Shown here: positions 1 through 8,508 of the stretch, one piece after another | Position numbering within the stretch: the stretch's first letter is position 1 | Layout of the letters: each line of letters opens with the position of its first letter | NCBI GenBank assembly: GCA_036343175.1 | Contig: JAZASR010000001.1 | Location: 73,969-137,968, forward strand | Direction of reading: 5' to 3' | Length of the DNA stretch: 64,000 nt | Source: JAEEJA01 sp036343175 | GTDB lineage: Bacteria > Bacillota > Clostridia > Lachnospirales > Lachnospiraceae | The notes under the pieces: model-generated | Told to the model about the DNA's origin: nothing | The model's database searches: none | Seen by the model: only the letters and a program-made list of their open reading frames with translations | Made by a program: the position numbers and the translations under genes

Positions 1-1
1 G

Positions 2-184
2 CAGAGGATAAGCATATTCTCAGCTGCACCGGATGCAAATATATATACCCAGGTCACAGTACCATTTGCCTACCCGAGAAAGACAGAGAGTGCTGAATTC
101 GCGGAATTCGAACATGATGTTCATGAGAAGCTCAATGAAGCCATAAATATTCATGGCGAGACCCAGGTCGATAAATCAGCCTGA
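2..184 (+). CDS. 3' end of an unrecognised gene (partial)
   Basis: An open frame of 60 codons runs in from the left edge and ends at TGA 182-184. The residues are an even mix of charged and hydrophobic types and look like a genuine C-terminus, but I do not recognise the family. The start lies outside the window. A competing frame from base 1 stops at base 96 and contains a CxxC pair; I consider it less likely because it is shorter. Confidence 0.4.
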   Translation, partial: QRISIFSAAPDANIYTQVTVPFAYPRKTESAEFAEFEHDVHEKLNEAINIHGETQVDKSA

Positions 185-535
185 TACTTTCTGCATAAAT
201 ACTCCAAAGTAGTTTAATTATCATATCTTTTGTGCCTTTTAATTCTTCATATCTCCGGCAACTCCTTTAATCAGAATAAAGCCAGGTTTCGGAAAAAATT
301 CTGTGGAATTGACATCCGCCGGATACAATGATATATTCCCTACAACACTTAGAGGTCTGCAGGAGAGCTATCCAAAAGATGGACATTCTACCACCTGCAA
401 GGCTCTGGATGAGCCGGCGGGTGTAAAGCAGCAAACCATTAGCCTGTATGCTGCCGGACAGGCGCAGCATGCTGCAGATGTGGTTATAAATACAGCTGAT
501 CGAAAGCAGTAAAAATGGAAGGTATGTATTAAAAC
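185..535. other. Intergenic region, no recognisable gene
   Basis: This stretch of about 350 bases holds no gene I can support. A 69-codon frame (303-512, +) has no ribosome binding site and no family resemblance. A GGAAGG at 517-522 lies 13 bases before the response regulator start at 536, which is long for a Shine-Dalgarno sequence. An earlier in-frame ATG at 524 is followed at once by a stop. Confidence 0.4.
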
Positions 536-1234
536 ATGAATATAAAAGACAGAAAGATCCTGCTTGTTGATGATGAAACAGAAATTCTAAACTTTGTATA
601 TAAGAGTCTTGACAGGGAGGGATTTAAGAGAATCTTCAGGGCATCTTGTATTAAAGAAGCGGTGAAGATTTTTCAGATTAATAAGCCGGATTTGCTTTTA
701 TTGGATATTATGCTTCCTGACGGAGATGGTTTGGACTTTTTCAGGGAAATAAAAAGGTGCAGTGATGTTCCGGTTATTTTTCTGACAGCAAAGGATGAGG
801 ATACAGATAAACTTATTGGACTGGGGCTGGGAGCAGATGATTATATAACAAAGCCGTTTCTTGTTAAGGAACTGGTTTTCAGGGTTCAGGCGGTTTTAAG
901 AAGAACATATCACGAGGAAGCTGTTGAAGATATAATAATAAATCTTGGAGACATAAAGATAAACATGGCAGAAAATCTGGTATATCACGGAAAAATGACA
1001 ATTCCTTTGACAGCTAAGGAGAGAGAAATACTCTTTAAATTATATGAGAATAAAAATATGGTTGTAACTGGTGATGCTTTGTCTGAAGCAGTTTGGGGAG
1101 ATGAACTTGATGGGTATGAACAAAGTCTTATGATGCACATCAGCAGACTTCGTTCAAAAATAGAAGAGGTGCCCTCTAATCCCAAATATCTGATCACAAT
1201 GAAAGGCATAGGATATAAATTAATAGTTGGGTAG
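536..1234 (+). CDS. OmpR-family response regulator of the bacteriocin locus
   Basis: This 232-residue two-component response regulator has a receiver domain at about 6-118 and a winged-helix DNA-binding domain at about 135-230. The acidic pair is D12/D13, the phosphoacceptor is D57 in LLLLDIMLPDG, and the conserved lysine sits in the ITKPF motif. The C-terminal half keeps the LTAKEREIL and SRLRSKIE elements of the OmpR/PhoB fold. The histidine kinase gene begins 25 bases downstream, followed by a bacteriocin-type peptide and ABC genes, so it probably controls that locus. It is intact, unlike the kinase and the ATPase next to it. The exact regulon is inferred from position only. Confidence 0.9.
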   Translation: MNIKDRKILLVDDETEILNFVYKSLDREGFKRIFRASCIKEAVKIFQINKPDLLLLDIMLPDGDGLDFFREIKRCSDVPVIFLTAKDEDTDKLIGLGLGADDYITKPFLVKELVFRVQAVLRRTYHEEAVEDIIINLGDIKINMAENLVYHGKMTIPLTAKEREILFKLYENKNMVVTGDALSEAVWGDELDGYEQSLMMHISRLRSKIEEVPSNPKYLITMKGIGYKLIVG

Positions 1235-1259
1235 CTTAATAGTACACAGGAGTTCAGGA

Positions 1260-2602
1260 ATGAATGAAATATTGAAGAGATATTTGAAGATAACAATTTT
1301 CATTGTAATAGTAATCTTTACAATGAATTTAATTCTTATAGATGTCATGTTGAAACATGGTGAAACAGACAGACCGTCAGAAAACAGCTTTCTTCTTAAC
1401 AGTATACGTGTTTTAGACAACAAGTGCGAGCTTTCAGCAGCCGGAAAAAATATATAGAGAGTAACGCAGAGTGGGCAATGATCCTTAATGATGAGGGTAA
1501 GATCATATATGACTATAACTTGCCTGATGTATATAACAGGACATATAGCATTGGAGAGATTGCTGATATTTCTAAATGGTATATGGATGGTTATCCTGTA
1601 GATATTCTAAATGCTCCCGGGGGAGTTGTAATTCTGGCAAGGCGGAAAAACAGTATTTGGAAAAGAAATATATCTATAAATAAACATGTTGTTGCCAATT
1701 CAATTGTATTGATGCTTTTTCTTAGCATTGCCGTTTCTTTGATCCTCTGTTTTCTCCTTTCAAAGCTCTTTATAAAAGATATAAGGACAATTATAGATGG
1801 AGTGTTTGACCTTGCGTCTGATAAAGCAGTAAAACTTACTGAAAAAGGATATCTGAAGGATGTGCATAAGGCAGTAAATTCGGTGTCCGAGAGTATTTTG
1901 GAGAAGAATAGAACAATTGAAAAAAACAATGAAATGAAAAAGAACTGGCTTATAGGCGTTACTCATGATATAAGAACGCCTCTTTCTATTATTGTTGGAA
2001 ATGCGGAGGAAATATCACAGGACAATGCAGATACCGGCATCGCAAAAAAGGCTGAAAACATTAAAAATCAGGCTTTTAAAATAAAATATTTACTGGATGA
2101 TATAAATCTTATAAGTCGTTTGGAAAACTATCTGATAGATGTTCCGAGGACAGGCATAGAATTACCCAAAGTCCTCAGAGAAAGTATGGCTGAGGTTATA
2201 AATTCCTATGGGACGGATATCTTCAGTTATGAATTTTTTAATGATTGTGGTGAGAAGATTAATGTCCGTGCGGATGGACATTTGCTGAAAAGAGCATTTG
2301 AGAATATTCTTATAAACAGTGTTGTACATAATCCCGCTGGTTGTCATGTCGCTGTTCAGCTCAAACAGGAAAATGAAGGCGTAATAATTGTTTTTGATGA
2401 TGATGGGACAGGTGCCGGAGAAAAAGAAATAGAAGATCTCAATAAAAAAACAAGTGAAGATACCGAACATATTCATGGGTGGGGTACGATTGTAACTAAG
2501 CAGATAATCGAATTATATAAGGGGAAGGTAGTATTCAGCGCACTTGATTCGGGCATGAGAGTGTCCATATACCTGCCTGCTGAAAAGTTAGATAAAAGTT
2601 AG
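1260..2602 (+). pseudogene. Sensor histidine kinase, frameshifted in an A-run
   Basis: Membrane sensor kinase, partner of the regulator at 536-1234. ATG 1260 opens a frame with an N-terminal transmembrane helix and part of the extracellular sensor, then meets a stop at 1455-1457. The rest (second membrane segment, HAMP-like linker, H-box with THDIRTPLS, N-box, and an ATP-lid DDDGTGAGE motif) continues in the -1 frame to 2602. The switch occurs at a six-A run (1445-1450). The two frames together match the usual order of this kinase family, where a residue block like LSxxGK is followed directly by ESNAEWAMILNDEG. The frame-0 codons there read A AAA AAT, the form of a -1 slippery heptamer, so programmed slippage cannot be excluded. 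A one-base indel (real or a sequencing error) is the simpler reading. Confidence 0.8.
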
Positions 2603-2689
2603 GTTGCATTTATTTTCCTGGTATATTGCAGTATTAATATGAATTTGCAGTCAAGAGTATTGTAAATATACAGGAAAGGGGCGATTATT

Positions 2690-3001
2690 ATGCAAAAGTC
2701 AATTTGTAAGATTGCAGCAACAGCTGTGACAGTGTTTATGCTGTCAGTACCTGTGGCAGCTTTTGCCGCAAATGCAGCAGGAGGAGAATTGATTTTCACG
2801 GGCGGACAAACATCAAGTGTGGTATATTCTGATATCCGTGATGCAAAACCTTATAATTCAAACAAATATAAGGTACTTGCAATTGTTAAAGTGGGAGGTA
2901 ATAAATACACCAGTGGCTGGAAGAATGATCAGGCATATGTTGAACATATAAGACATTGGTATACAGACGAAACTTCACATTATGATTATTATAAGCGATA
3001 A
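2690..3001 (+). CDS. Lactococcin-972-family bacteriocin precursor
   Basis: A 103-residue secreted peptide. Residues 1-26 form a Sec signal peptide (basic start, hydrophobic core, cleavage expected after VAAFA). The mature part of about 77 residues is rich in Tyr, Gly, Lys and Trp and has no cysteine. It carries the layout of the lactococcin 972 family: an SSVVYSD segment, a VxVGGNKYTSGW turn, and an aromatic C-terminus ending HYDYYKR. In that family the mature protein binds lipid II and blocks septum formation; this is family knowledge and has not been shown here. GAAAGGGG precedes the ATG. The downstream short membrane protein and ABC ATPase are the usual partners of this bacteriocin class. 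Confidence 0.68.
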   Translation: MQKSICKIAATAVTVFMLSVPVAAFAANAAGGELIFTGGQTSSVVYSDIRDAKPYNSNKYKVLAIVKVGGNKYTSGWKNDQAYVEHIRHWYTDETSHYDYYKR

Positions 3002-3045
3002 TTTTAATTATACATTACTCTTGTTCTGCTTATTGAGGAGATATT

Positions 3046-3615
3046 ATGAAAAAATTATTAATGATATTTTTGACAGGGCAGATGCTTGTAATATCATTTA
3101 TATACGGGCAATCGATATATGATATATATCTGTTGAACCATATGGGGGAAGATGGCCTTACATCTTATTATCTGGAGGAGGCTTCCGGAAGTAATCTTAT
3201 GTCTCTTTACGATGCACTCATGGGAGCCGGTGCATCTGTGGAAATTATCAAAGAGCCGATTACTTACGATAATATTCTGGAATATGACGTATATGATACA
3301 GAAAATATTTCTGTCAGGCATAAAGTGCCTGTAAGCAAAGATAAAAGAATATTATATAAAAAGCTCAATAAGGACGAATTTGTTGACTCTACAGGAAAAT
3401 TCAAGAGCGATATTGGAGAAAGTCAGATCCGAAAGATCAATGATACATTGGATATCAATATTAGAAAATATAAGCAGGATAACGTGAAATATAGCCAGGT
3501 ACTGAAAAATAATGCCATTAACTTTATTATTCTGATCCTGCTTTCACAGTTTGTATTATTCGTGTTTACTTTTTCCCGTATTAAAATTAATGCAATAAAA
3601 AAGTTTCAGATATAA
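3046..3615 (+). CDS. Bacteriocin-associated membrane protein, short form
   Basis: A 189-residue protein with a transmembrane helix at each end (about 4-25 and 155-178) and a roughly 130-residue extracytoplasmic domain between them. It lies between the bacteriocin gene and the ABC ATPase, where lactococcin-972 loci encode a multi-spanning immunity/transport protein of roughly 650-700 residues. The N-terminal helix and exported domain resemble the start of that family, but the frame stops shortly after the second helix, so the multi-helix permease portion is absent. It is either a naturally short version or a deletion derivative. GAGGAGAT precedes the ATG. Function is inferred from context. Confidence 0.6.
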   Translation: MKKLLMIFLTGQMLVISFIYGQSIYDIYLLNHMGEDGLTSYYLEEASGSNLMSLYDALMGAGASVEIIKEPITYDNILEYDVYDTENISVRHKVPVSKDKRILYKKLNKDEFVDSTGKFKSDIGESQIRKINDTLDINIRKYKQDNVKYSQVLKNNAINFIILILLSQFVLFVFTFSRIKINAIKKFQI

Positions 3616-3630
3616 TGCGAGGTGAATAAC

Positions 3631-4269
3631 ATGGAAAATATTATTGAACTTCAAAATGTGTCAAAAAAATTCTCACAGGAAACAGTCCTGTCAGATATCT
3701 CACTCAAAATAGCCCTGGGTGAGATGGTTGCAATAACCGGAGAAAGCGGCTGCGGAAAAACAACGCTTCTTAATATACTTGGATTGATAATGAAACCAAC
3801 ATCAGGAAATTATTATGTTGATGGTATTAAAATTGACAACATAAATTCAAAAAAAGCTATGTTGTTAAGAAGAAATGAGATAGGTTACCTGTTTCAAAAC
3901 TACGGTCTCGTTGAAGAAGAGACTGTTGAGTAAAATTTGAGACTTGCATATGCATATAAAAAAATAAACAAAGCAGAGAGAAATGACCAGATTAGAGACA
4001 TGTTGATGAGGTTTAACCTAACTGATGTAATGAAAAAGAAAGTATATGAATTGAGCGGCGGACAGCAGCAGCGAGTTGCACTTATAAAGCTTCTTATTAA
4101 GGATTCTGATATTATACTTGCTGATGAGCCGACAGGTTCTTTAGACCCCAAAAACAGAGATATGGTAATGAAGTACTTAAAGGAATTTAATGAAAACGGA
4201 AAAACGGTAGTTGTTGTAACACATGATCCGGTCGTTGCAGATATGTGTAGAAGGAAAATTGAATTATAA
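3631..4269 (+). pseudogene. ABC transporter ATPase with in-frame stop
   Basis: ATP-binding subunit of the MacB/LolD type found in bacteriocin-immunity exporters. ATG 3631 follows GAGGTG with 6-base spacing. Walker A (GESGCGKTT), Q-loop (FQNYGLVEEET), signature (LSGGQQQR), Walker B (DIILADEPTG) and H-loop (VVVVTHD) are all present and in one frame. A single TAA at 3931-3933 interrupts the frame just after the Q-loop. Reading it as GAA or AAA restores the expected sequence, so this looks like one nonsense substitution. A restart to make the second half would give a protein without Walker A. With the kinase frameshift and the short membrane protein this points to loss of the locus. Confidence 0.8.
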
Positions 4270-4280
4270 ATACTATATGA

Positions 4281-4328
4281 AAAAAGAGCTCACATTGCAT
4301 TTCATGCTTCTGTGGGCTCTTTTATGTT
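4281..4328 (+). terminator. Rho-independent terminator of the bacteriocin locus
   Basis: A stem made of AAAAGAGCTCACA and TGTGGGCTCTTTT with a 16-base loop starts 12 bases after the ATPase stop and is followed by a T-rich run. It closes the bacteriocin cluster. Confidence 0.75.
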
Positions 4329-4330
4329 TT

Positions 4331-4567
4331 TAAACGACAGCAGTTCTTCTTCAGAGGAGTGATTAAATACAAGGTGAAGCAGCGTTAGAGAGTCTAATAG
4401 CACTTTGTGGTAAGGTAATGCTTCTGGACTGTCCTTTATCGCCCTCTGAATATACCATCTTGTAGAATGGTTGAATACGTGATAAAATATATAGGATTAT
4501 GTTTAAATGAAGTGAGTCTGTATTGCTTTGCTTTTACGGACCGGCTTATTTCTGGATGATCAAATAA
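4331..4567. other. Intergenic region with promoter
   Basis: I see no gene in this stretch. It contains the promoter candidate listed at 4460-4488. It also contains a 14-base string, GCACTTTGTGGTAA (4400-4413), that recurs exactly at 47211-47224 in another intergenic gap. Confidence 0.4.
4460..4488 (+). promoter_or_regulatory. Promoter candidate for the aminotransferase operon
   Basis: TTGTAG (4460-4465) and TAAAAT (4483-4488) are separated by 17 bases, about 100 bases before the aminotransferase start. Each box matches the sigma-A consensus at four or five positions. Confidence 0.4.
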
Positions 4568-4588
4568 GTGCTGATCGGGAGGTTTATG

Positions 4589-5782
4589 ATGATAGCAAAG
4601 AAAATGGTAAAGTACGTTGAGGGCAACTCCGTTATCCGCGCCATGTTCGAGGAAGGTAAGAATATGGCTGAGAAGTACGGTGCAGAGAACGTTTATGATT
4701 TCAGTCTCGGCAATCCGAGCGTTGAGCCGCCTGAGAGCGTTGCTAAAAAGATAAAGGAAATACTTGATACTAAAGCGCCTAATTATGTGCATGGCTACAT
4801 GAGCAACGCAGGATACGAAGAAGTAAGGGACAAGATGGCCTGCCACATAAAGAATACATTTGGTACTTCTGCTGCGGCAAAGAATATCATCATGACTGTA
4901 GGCGCTGCCGGCGGTCTTAACATAATGCTCAAGACATTGCTTGATCCCGGCGATGAGGTAATAGTATTTGCGCCATATTTTGTTGAATACAATAATTATA
5001 TAGCCAACTATGACGGCGTTGTCGTAAAGATAGCCCCTAATCCTCCTTCATTCCACCCAGATCTTGATGAATTTGAAAAGAAGATCACAGCAAAAACAAA
5101 GGCTGTTATAGTTAATAATCCCAACAACCCGACAGGTGTTATCTACAGTGAGGATACAGTTAAAAAGATGGCTGATATCCTTGTAAATAAGGAAAAGGAG
5201 TTCGGCACATCCATCTATCTTATTTCGGATGAGCCTTACAGGGAGCTTGCATTTGACGGTGCAGAAGTCCCTTATTTACCAAACTATTATCACAATGCCA
5301 TCGTCGGATATTCATACAGCAAATCGCTTTCGCTTCCAGGTGAGCGTATCGGATACGTATTCATACCGGACAGCGTTGATGACTGCGATAATGTGATAAC
5401 CGCAGCTACGATTGCTAACAGGATCATAGGCTTTGTAAACGCGCCTTCTCTTATGCAGCTTGCAGTCGGTGAGTGCGTTGAGGAGAAAACAAATATCGCT
5501 GCATATGATGAGAACAGAAAGCTCCTTTATGAAAGCCTTACAGACATGGGCTTCGAGGTCGTAAAACCTGAAGGCGCCTTTTACTTATGGCTCAAGGCTC
5601 CTATAGAAAATGACAGCGAGTTTTCAGCAAAGGCCAAGGAGTATAACCTTCTCCTGGTTCCGGGTTCGTCATTTGCAGGTCCCGGTTATGTGCGCATAGC
5701 ATATTGTGTATCCAATGACATGATAAGAAAAAGCCTGTCGGCATTCCGGAAACTTGCTGATTATTACGGCCTTCATAAATGA
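4589..5782 (+). CDS. Class I/II PLP aminotransferase (aspartate-aminotransferase-like)
   Basis: Cytoplasmic fold-type I aminotransferase of about 398 residues, which probably transfers amino groups between an amino acid such as aspartate and a 2-oxo acid. The PLP lysine is in SYSKSLSLPGERIGY, the cofactor-binding aspartate in LISDEPYRE, and the NNPNNPTG motif near residue 175 is intact. The C-terminal arginine region (GYVRIAYCVS) is also present. I chose ATG 4589 because GGGAGG ends six bases upstream and the family usually begins with a motif like IAKKM; ATG 4586 is equally in frame. HisC follows after 173 bases that contain a tandem duplication. The true substrate cannot be read from sequence. 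Confidence 0.87.
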   Translation: MIAKKMVKYVEGNSVIRAMFEEGKNMAEKYGAENVYDFSLGNPSVEPPESVAKKIKEILDTKAPNYVHGYMSNAGYEEVRDKMACHIKNTFGTSAAAKNIIMTVGAAGGLNIMLKTLLDPGDEVIVFAPYFVEYNNYIANYDGVVVKIAPNPPSFHPDLDEFEKKITAKTKAVIVNNPNNPTGVIYSEDTVKKMADILVNKEKEFGTSIYLISDEPYRELAFDGAEVPYLPNYYHNAIVGYSYSKSLSLPGERIGYVFIPDSVDDCDNVITAATIANRIIGFVNAPSLMQLAVGECVEEKTNIAAYDENRKLLYESLTDMGFEVVKPEGAFYLWLKAPIENDSEFSAKAKEYNLLLVPGSSFAGPGYVRIAYCVSNDMIRKSLSAFRKLADYYGLHK

Positions 5783-5785
5783 TGC

Positions 5786-5900
5786 AGCTGTCAGGATAAT
5801 ATCGTAATATGGTACTGATAACGTCAGTTTCATTATGATAGTAATAGCTGTCATGGCAATATCGTAATATGGTATCTATAATGTCAGTTTCATAATGAAG
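5786..5900 (+). repeat. Tandem duplication, about 55-bp unit with 60-bp period
   Basis: Two copies beginning AGCTGTCA (5786 and 5846) each contain the 20-base core ATATCGTAATATGGTA plus flanks and end near CGTCAGTTTCA / TGTCAGTTTCA. The copies differ by a few substitutions. They fill the gap before hisC. No ORF or hairpin with a T-run is formed. Confidence 0.8.
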
Positions 5901-5955
5901 ATCAGAATATACACACCCGGACACATTTTTAAGCGCCGGGTCAGAGGAAATATTA

Positions 5956-7014
5956 ATGCTAGAAGAAAATTTCAGATCGGTCGTTCCCTACACGCCCGGT
6001 GAACAGCCTCAGGATAAAGACGTCATAAAGCTTAACACCAATGAGAATCCTTATCCTCCTTCACCCCTTGCAGCAAAGGCTATAAGTGAATTTGATGCGG
6101 ACACTTTAAGACTCTATCCTGATCCTGCATCCACTGACCTGGTTAATGCGATCGCGGAAACTTATAATGTAAGCCCGGATATGGTATACACAGGAGTCGG
6201 TTCAGACGACGTACTTGCGCTTTCCTTCCTTACATTCTTTAATTCAGGAAGACCTGTGCTTTTCCCGGACATCACCTACTCATTTTATACTGTATGGACG
6301 GATCTTTTCCGGATACCGTACGAACAGCTTCCTTTAAAAGAGGATCTCTCGATCGAACCTGAGGCTTATATGAACAGGAAGAACGGCGGCATAGTCCTTG
6401 CCAACCCTAATGCTCCGACAGGCCTGTACCTTGCTGATGAGTACGTTGAAAAGATCGCGGCAGCAAACCCGGGATCCGTGGTCATAATAGATGAGGCATA
6501 CGCAGACTTTGCGGACAGCAATTCTTTAGGCCTGGTAAGTAAATATGAGAACGTCATAGTGGTCAGGACATTTTCAAAGTCCAGATCCATGGCCGGATTG
6601 AGAATAGGGTATGCAATAGGATGTCCGAAGCTCATAAAAGCCCTGAACGACGTCCGCTATTCATTCAATTCATATCCTATGACAAGGGTATCGCAGGCAG
6701 CGGGTGCAGCAGTTCTTAAGGACAATGACTACTTTGAAGAGACAGTAAAGAAGATAAAAGCGACACGTGAATGGACAAAGAAGGCCCTCAGAGAACTTGG
6801 ATTTACATTCCCTGACTCAAAGACAAATTTTATATTTGCCTCTCCTCCTGAGGGCGGTAAGAATGCAAATGAGCTCTTTTTGGAACTTAAGAAAAGAAGG
6901 ATATATGTCCGCCATTTCAACGGAGAACGGGTTGAAGACGGCTTGAGGATCACCATCGGCACTGATCGGCAGATGAAGCAGTTCATAGATGTACTTAAGG
7001 AGCTTTTATCATGA
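5956..7014 (+). CDS. hisC: Histidinol-phosphate aminotransferase
   Basis: A 352-residue PLP enzyme that converts imidazole-acetol phosphate and glutamate to histidinol phosphate in histidine synthesis. Family marks: KLNTNENPYPPSP near the start, NPNAPTG at about 150, DEAYADF at about 180 (PLP-contacting Asp/Tyr), RTFSKSRSMAGLRIGYA with the Schiff-base lysine at about 212, and the C-terminal LRITIGTD containing the substrate-binding arginine. GAGGAAA precedes the ATG. The stop overlaps the start of the acyltransferase gene by four bases (ATGA), so the two are translationally coupled. No other his gene is in the window, and such stand-alone HisC-like enzymes sometimes act on other aromatic substrates. 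Confidence 0.9.
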   Translation: MLEENFRSVVPYTPGEQPQDKDVIKLNTNENPYPPSPLAAKAISEFDADTLRLYPDPASTDLVNAIAETYNVSPDMVYTGVGSDDVLALSFLTFFNSGRPVLFPDITYSFYTVWTDLFRIPYEQLPLKEDLSIEPEAYMNRKNGGIVLANPNAPTGLYLADEYVEKIAAANPGSVVIIDEAYADFADSNSLGLVSKYENVIVVRTFSKSRSMAGLRIGYAIGCPKLIKALNDVRYSFNSYPMTRVSQAAGAAVLKDNDYFEETVKKIKATREWTKKALRELGFTFPDSKTNFIFASPPEGGKNANELFLELKKRRIYVRHFNGERVEDGLRITIGTDRQMKQFIDVLKELLS

Positions 7015-7739
7015 GAACTATCATTATCATGCTTTGCATAATCATATTCTATGTGATATGCATAATCCTTTTTCCGGCAGGATGGCTCATCGGCCTCTTC
7101 GATAAGAGAATGAAACACGCCTACAGCCAGACGATCATCCGGTTTATGTTCAGACTCATCTTACTTTTAGGAGGGGTCAGGGTCACGGTCAAAGGACGCG
7201 AAAATATACTGACTGACCGTTCAGCCCTTTATACATTCAACCACAGGGGCTTTTTCGATATCATAGTCGGATATGTAACAGGACCTGATCTCATGCTTTA
7301 TGTAGCAAAGAAGGAGCTTGGCCATGTACCCCTTATATCCAGGTGGATGAGATACATGCACTGCCTCTTCCTTGACAGAAAGGACCTTAAAAAAGGCATG
7401 CAGATGATAAAGGATGGCATAGGTCTTTTGAAGGACGGCTATAATGTGTTCATTGCGCCTGAGGGAACAAGATCCAAAACTTCTGAAATGGGACCGTTTC
7501 ACGAGGGGAGCTTCAGGCTTGCCACAAAGTCGGGATGCCCGGTCATTCCTGTAGCTATCAATAATACAGACGAGGTTTTTGAAAAACATCTGCCCTGGGT
7601 CCATAAGACTCACGTGGTCATCGAGTATCTGCCGGCAATATACATGGAAGACCTCGATAAGGAAGAGATGAAGCATCTGAGCGTACGAGTCCGCAATATC
7701 ATCGACGCAAAGGTGAAGGAGAATTCAGCGCTCGTCTGA
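7011..7739 (+). CDS. plsC: 1-acyl-sn-glycerol-3-phosphate acyltransferase
   Basis: A 242-residue membrane-associated acyltransferase that adds the second acyl chain to lysophosphatidic acid to make phosphatidic acid. There is an N-terminal hydrophobic anchor (about 2-28). The catalytic HX4D motif is NHRGFFD at about 77-83, and the phosphate-binding motif is PEGTRSK at about 155. The LFLDRKD segment is also typical. The start codon overlaps the hisC stop. This pairing of hisC with plsC is probably only an operon of convenience. Confidence 0.9.
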   Translation: MRTIIIMLCIIIFYVICIILFPAGWLIGLFDKRMKHAYSQTIIRFMFRLILLLGGVRVTVKGRENILTDRSALYTFNHRGFFDIIVGYVTGPDLMLYVAKKELGHVPLISRWMRYMHCLFLDRKDLKKGMQMIKDGIGLLKDGYNVFIAPEGTRSKTSEMGPFHEGSFRLATKSGCPVIPVAINNTDEVFEKHLPWVHKTHVVIEYLPAIYMEDLDKEEMKHLSVRVRNIIDAKVKENSALV

Positions 7740-7875
7740 AAGGCGCATTATCATTATTCAGAGAGTAAATATATTTACAGATACAAAAAACATTTATTAA
7801 GGCTGCCGGCTGCATTATGAAATGCCCGGGCGAGACCTCAGAAAAACAGATCACAAAAAGCAGAAAGGAAACATT

Positions 7876-8376
7876 ATGTTATTAAATGGTTTATTGGCAG
7901 TCAAGGCAGGGCTCATAGTACTGATAGTAGTACTTGTAGTCCTCATCGCAGCAACTGTTGCTCTTACTATCTATGGAAAGAAGCTTCAGAAAAGACAGGC
8001 TGAGACACAGCAGCAGATCGAGGCAGCGGCCCAGAGCATGAAGCTTCTGATCATTGACAAGAAACGTATGAAGATCAAGGATTCAGGACTTCCTCAAATG
8101 GTTATCGACCAGACGCCAAAGAGATTCCGCGGGACCAAGGTGCCTATAGTAAAGGTAAAGGCCGGCCCTAAGGTAATGTCAATGATGTGCGATGAGAAGA
8201 TCTTCCCTATGATCCCGGTAAAGAAGGAAGTAAGGGCGAGAGTCAGCGGTATATATATACTTGACGTAAAGGGCATCCATGGAAGCCTTGAAAAGAAGGA
8301 TGAGAAGCTGTCATTCGGTCAGAGGATGAGAATGAGGGCTCTTGATGCGGTAAATAACGTAGGAAAGAAGAAATAA
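7876..8376 (+). CDS. Single-pass membrane protein of unknown function
   Basis: I do not recognise this 166-residue protein. An N-terminal transmembrane helix (about 8-35) is followed by a Gln-rich segment and a basic cytosolic-type domain with many Lys and Val residues, ending NNVGKKK. ATG 7876 follows AGAAAGGAA with good spacing; an upstream in-frame ATG at 7822 lacks a ribosome site. It lies alone between plsC and the large penicillin-binding protein gene. The positive domain might contact membrane or nucleic acid; that is inference only. Confidence 0.7.
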   Translation: MLLNGLLAVKAGLIVLIVVLVVLIAATVALTIYGKKLQKRQAETQQQIEAAAQSMKLLIIDKKRMKIKDSGLPQMVIDQTPKRFRGTKVPIVKVKAGPKVMSMMCDEKIFPMIPVKKEVRARVSGIYILDVKGIHGSLEKKDEKLSFGQRMRMRALDAVNNVGKKK

Positions 8377-8508
8377 TTCCATAATTTTTAATATGGAAAA
8401 TATTTGCAGCGGACAGACGAAATGTCATGCCCGGAATATAAATAAGACAGTAAACATGAGTATTAATGGATCATTCGATCAGGCAGAAAGCAGCAGGTAA
8501 CGGAAGCT

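Noticed and set aside
303..512. 69-codon plus-strand frame before the response regulator
   Set aside because: No ribosome site, no recognised domain and an opposing frame of the same size; treated as non-coding.
8377..8399. TTCCATA/TATGGAA hairpin after the small membrane protein gene
   Set aside because: The stem is AT-rich and there is no T-run, so I do not call it a terminator.
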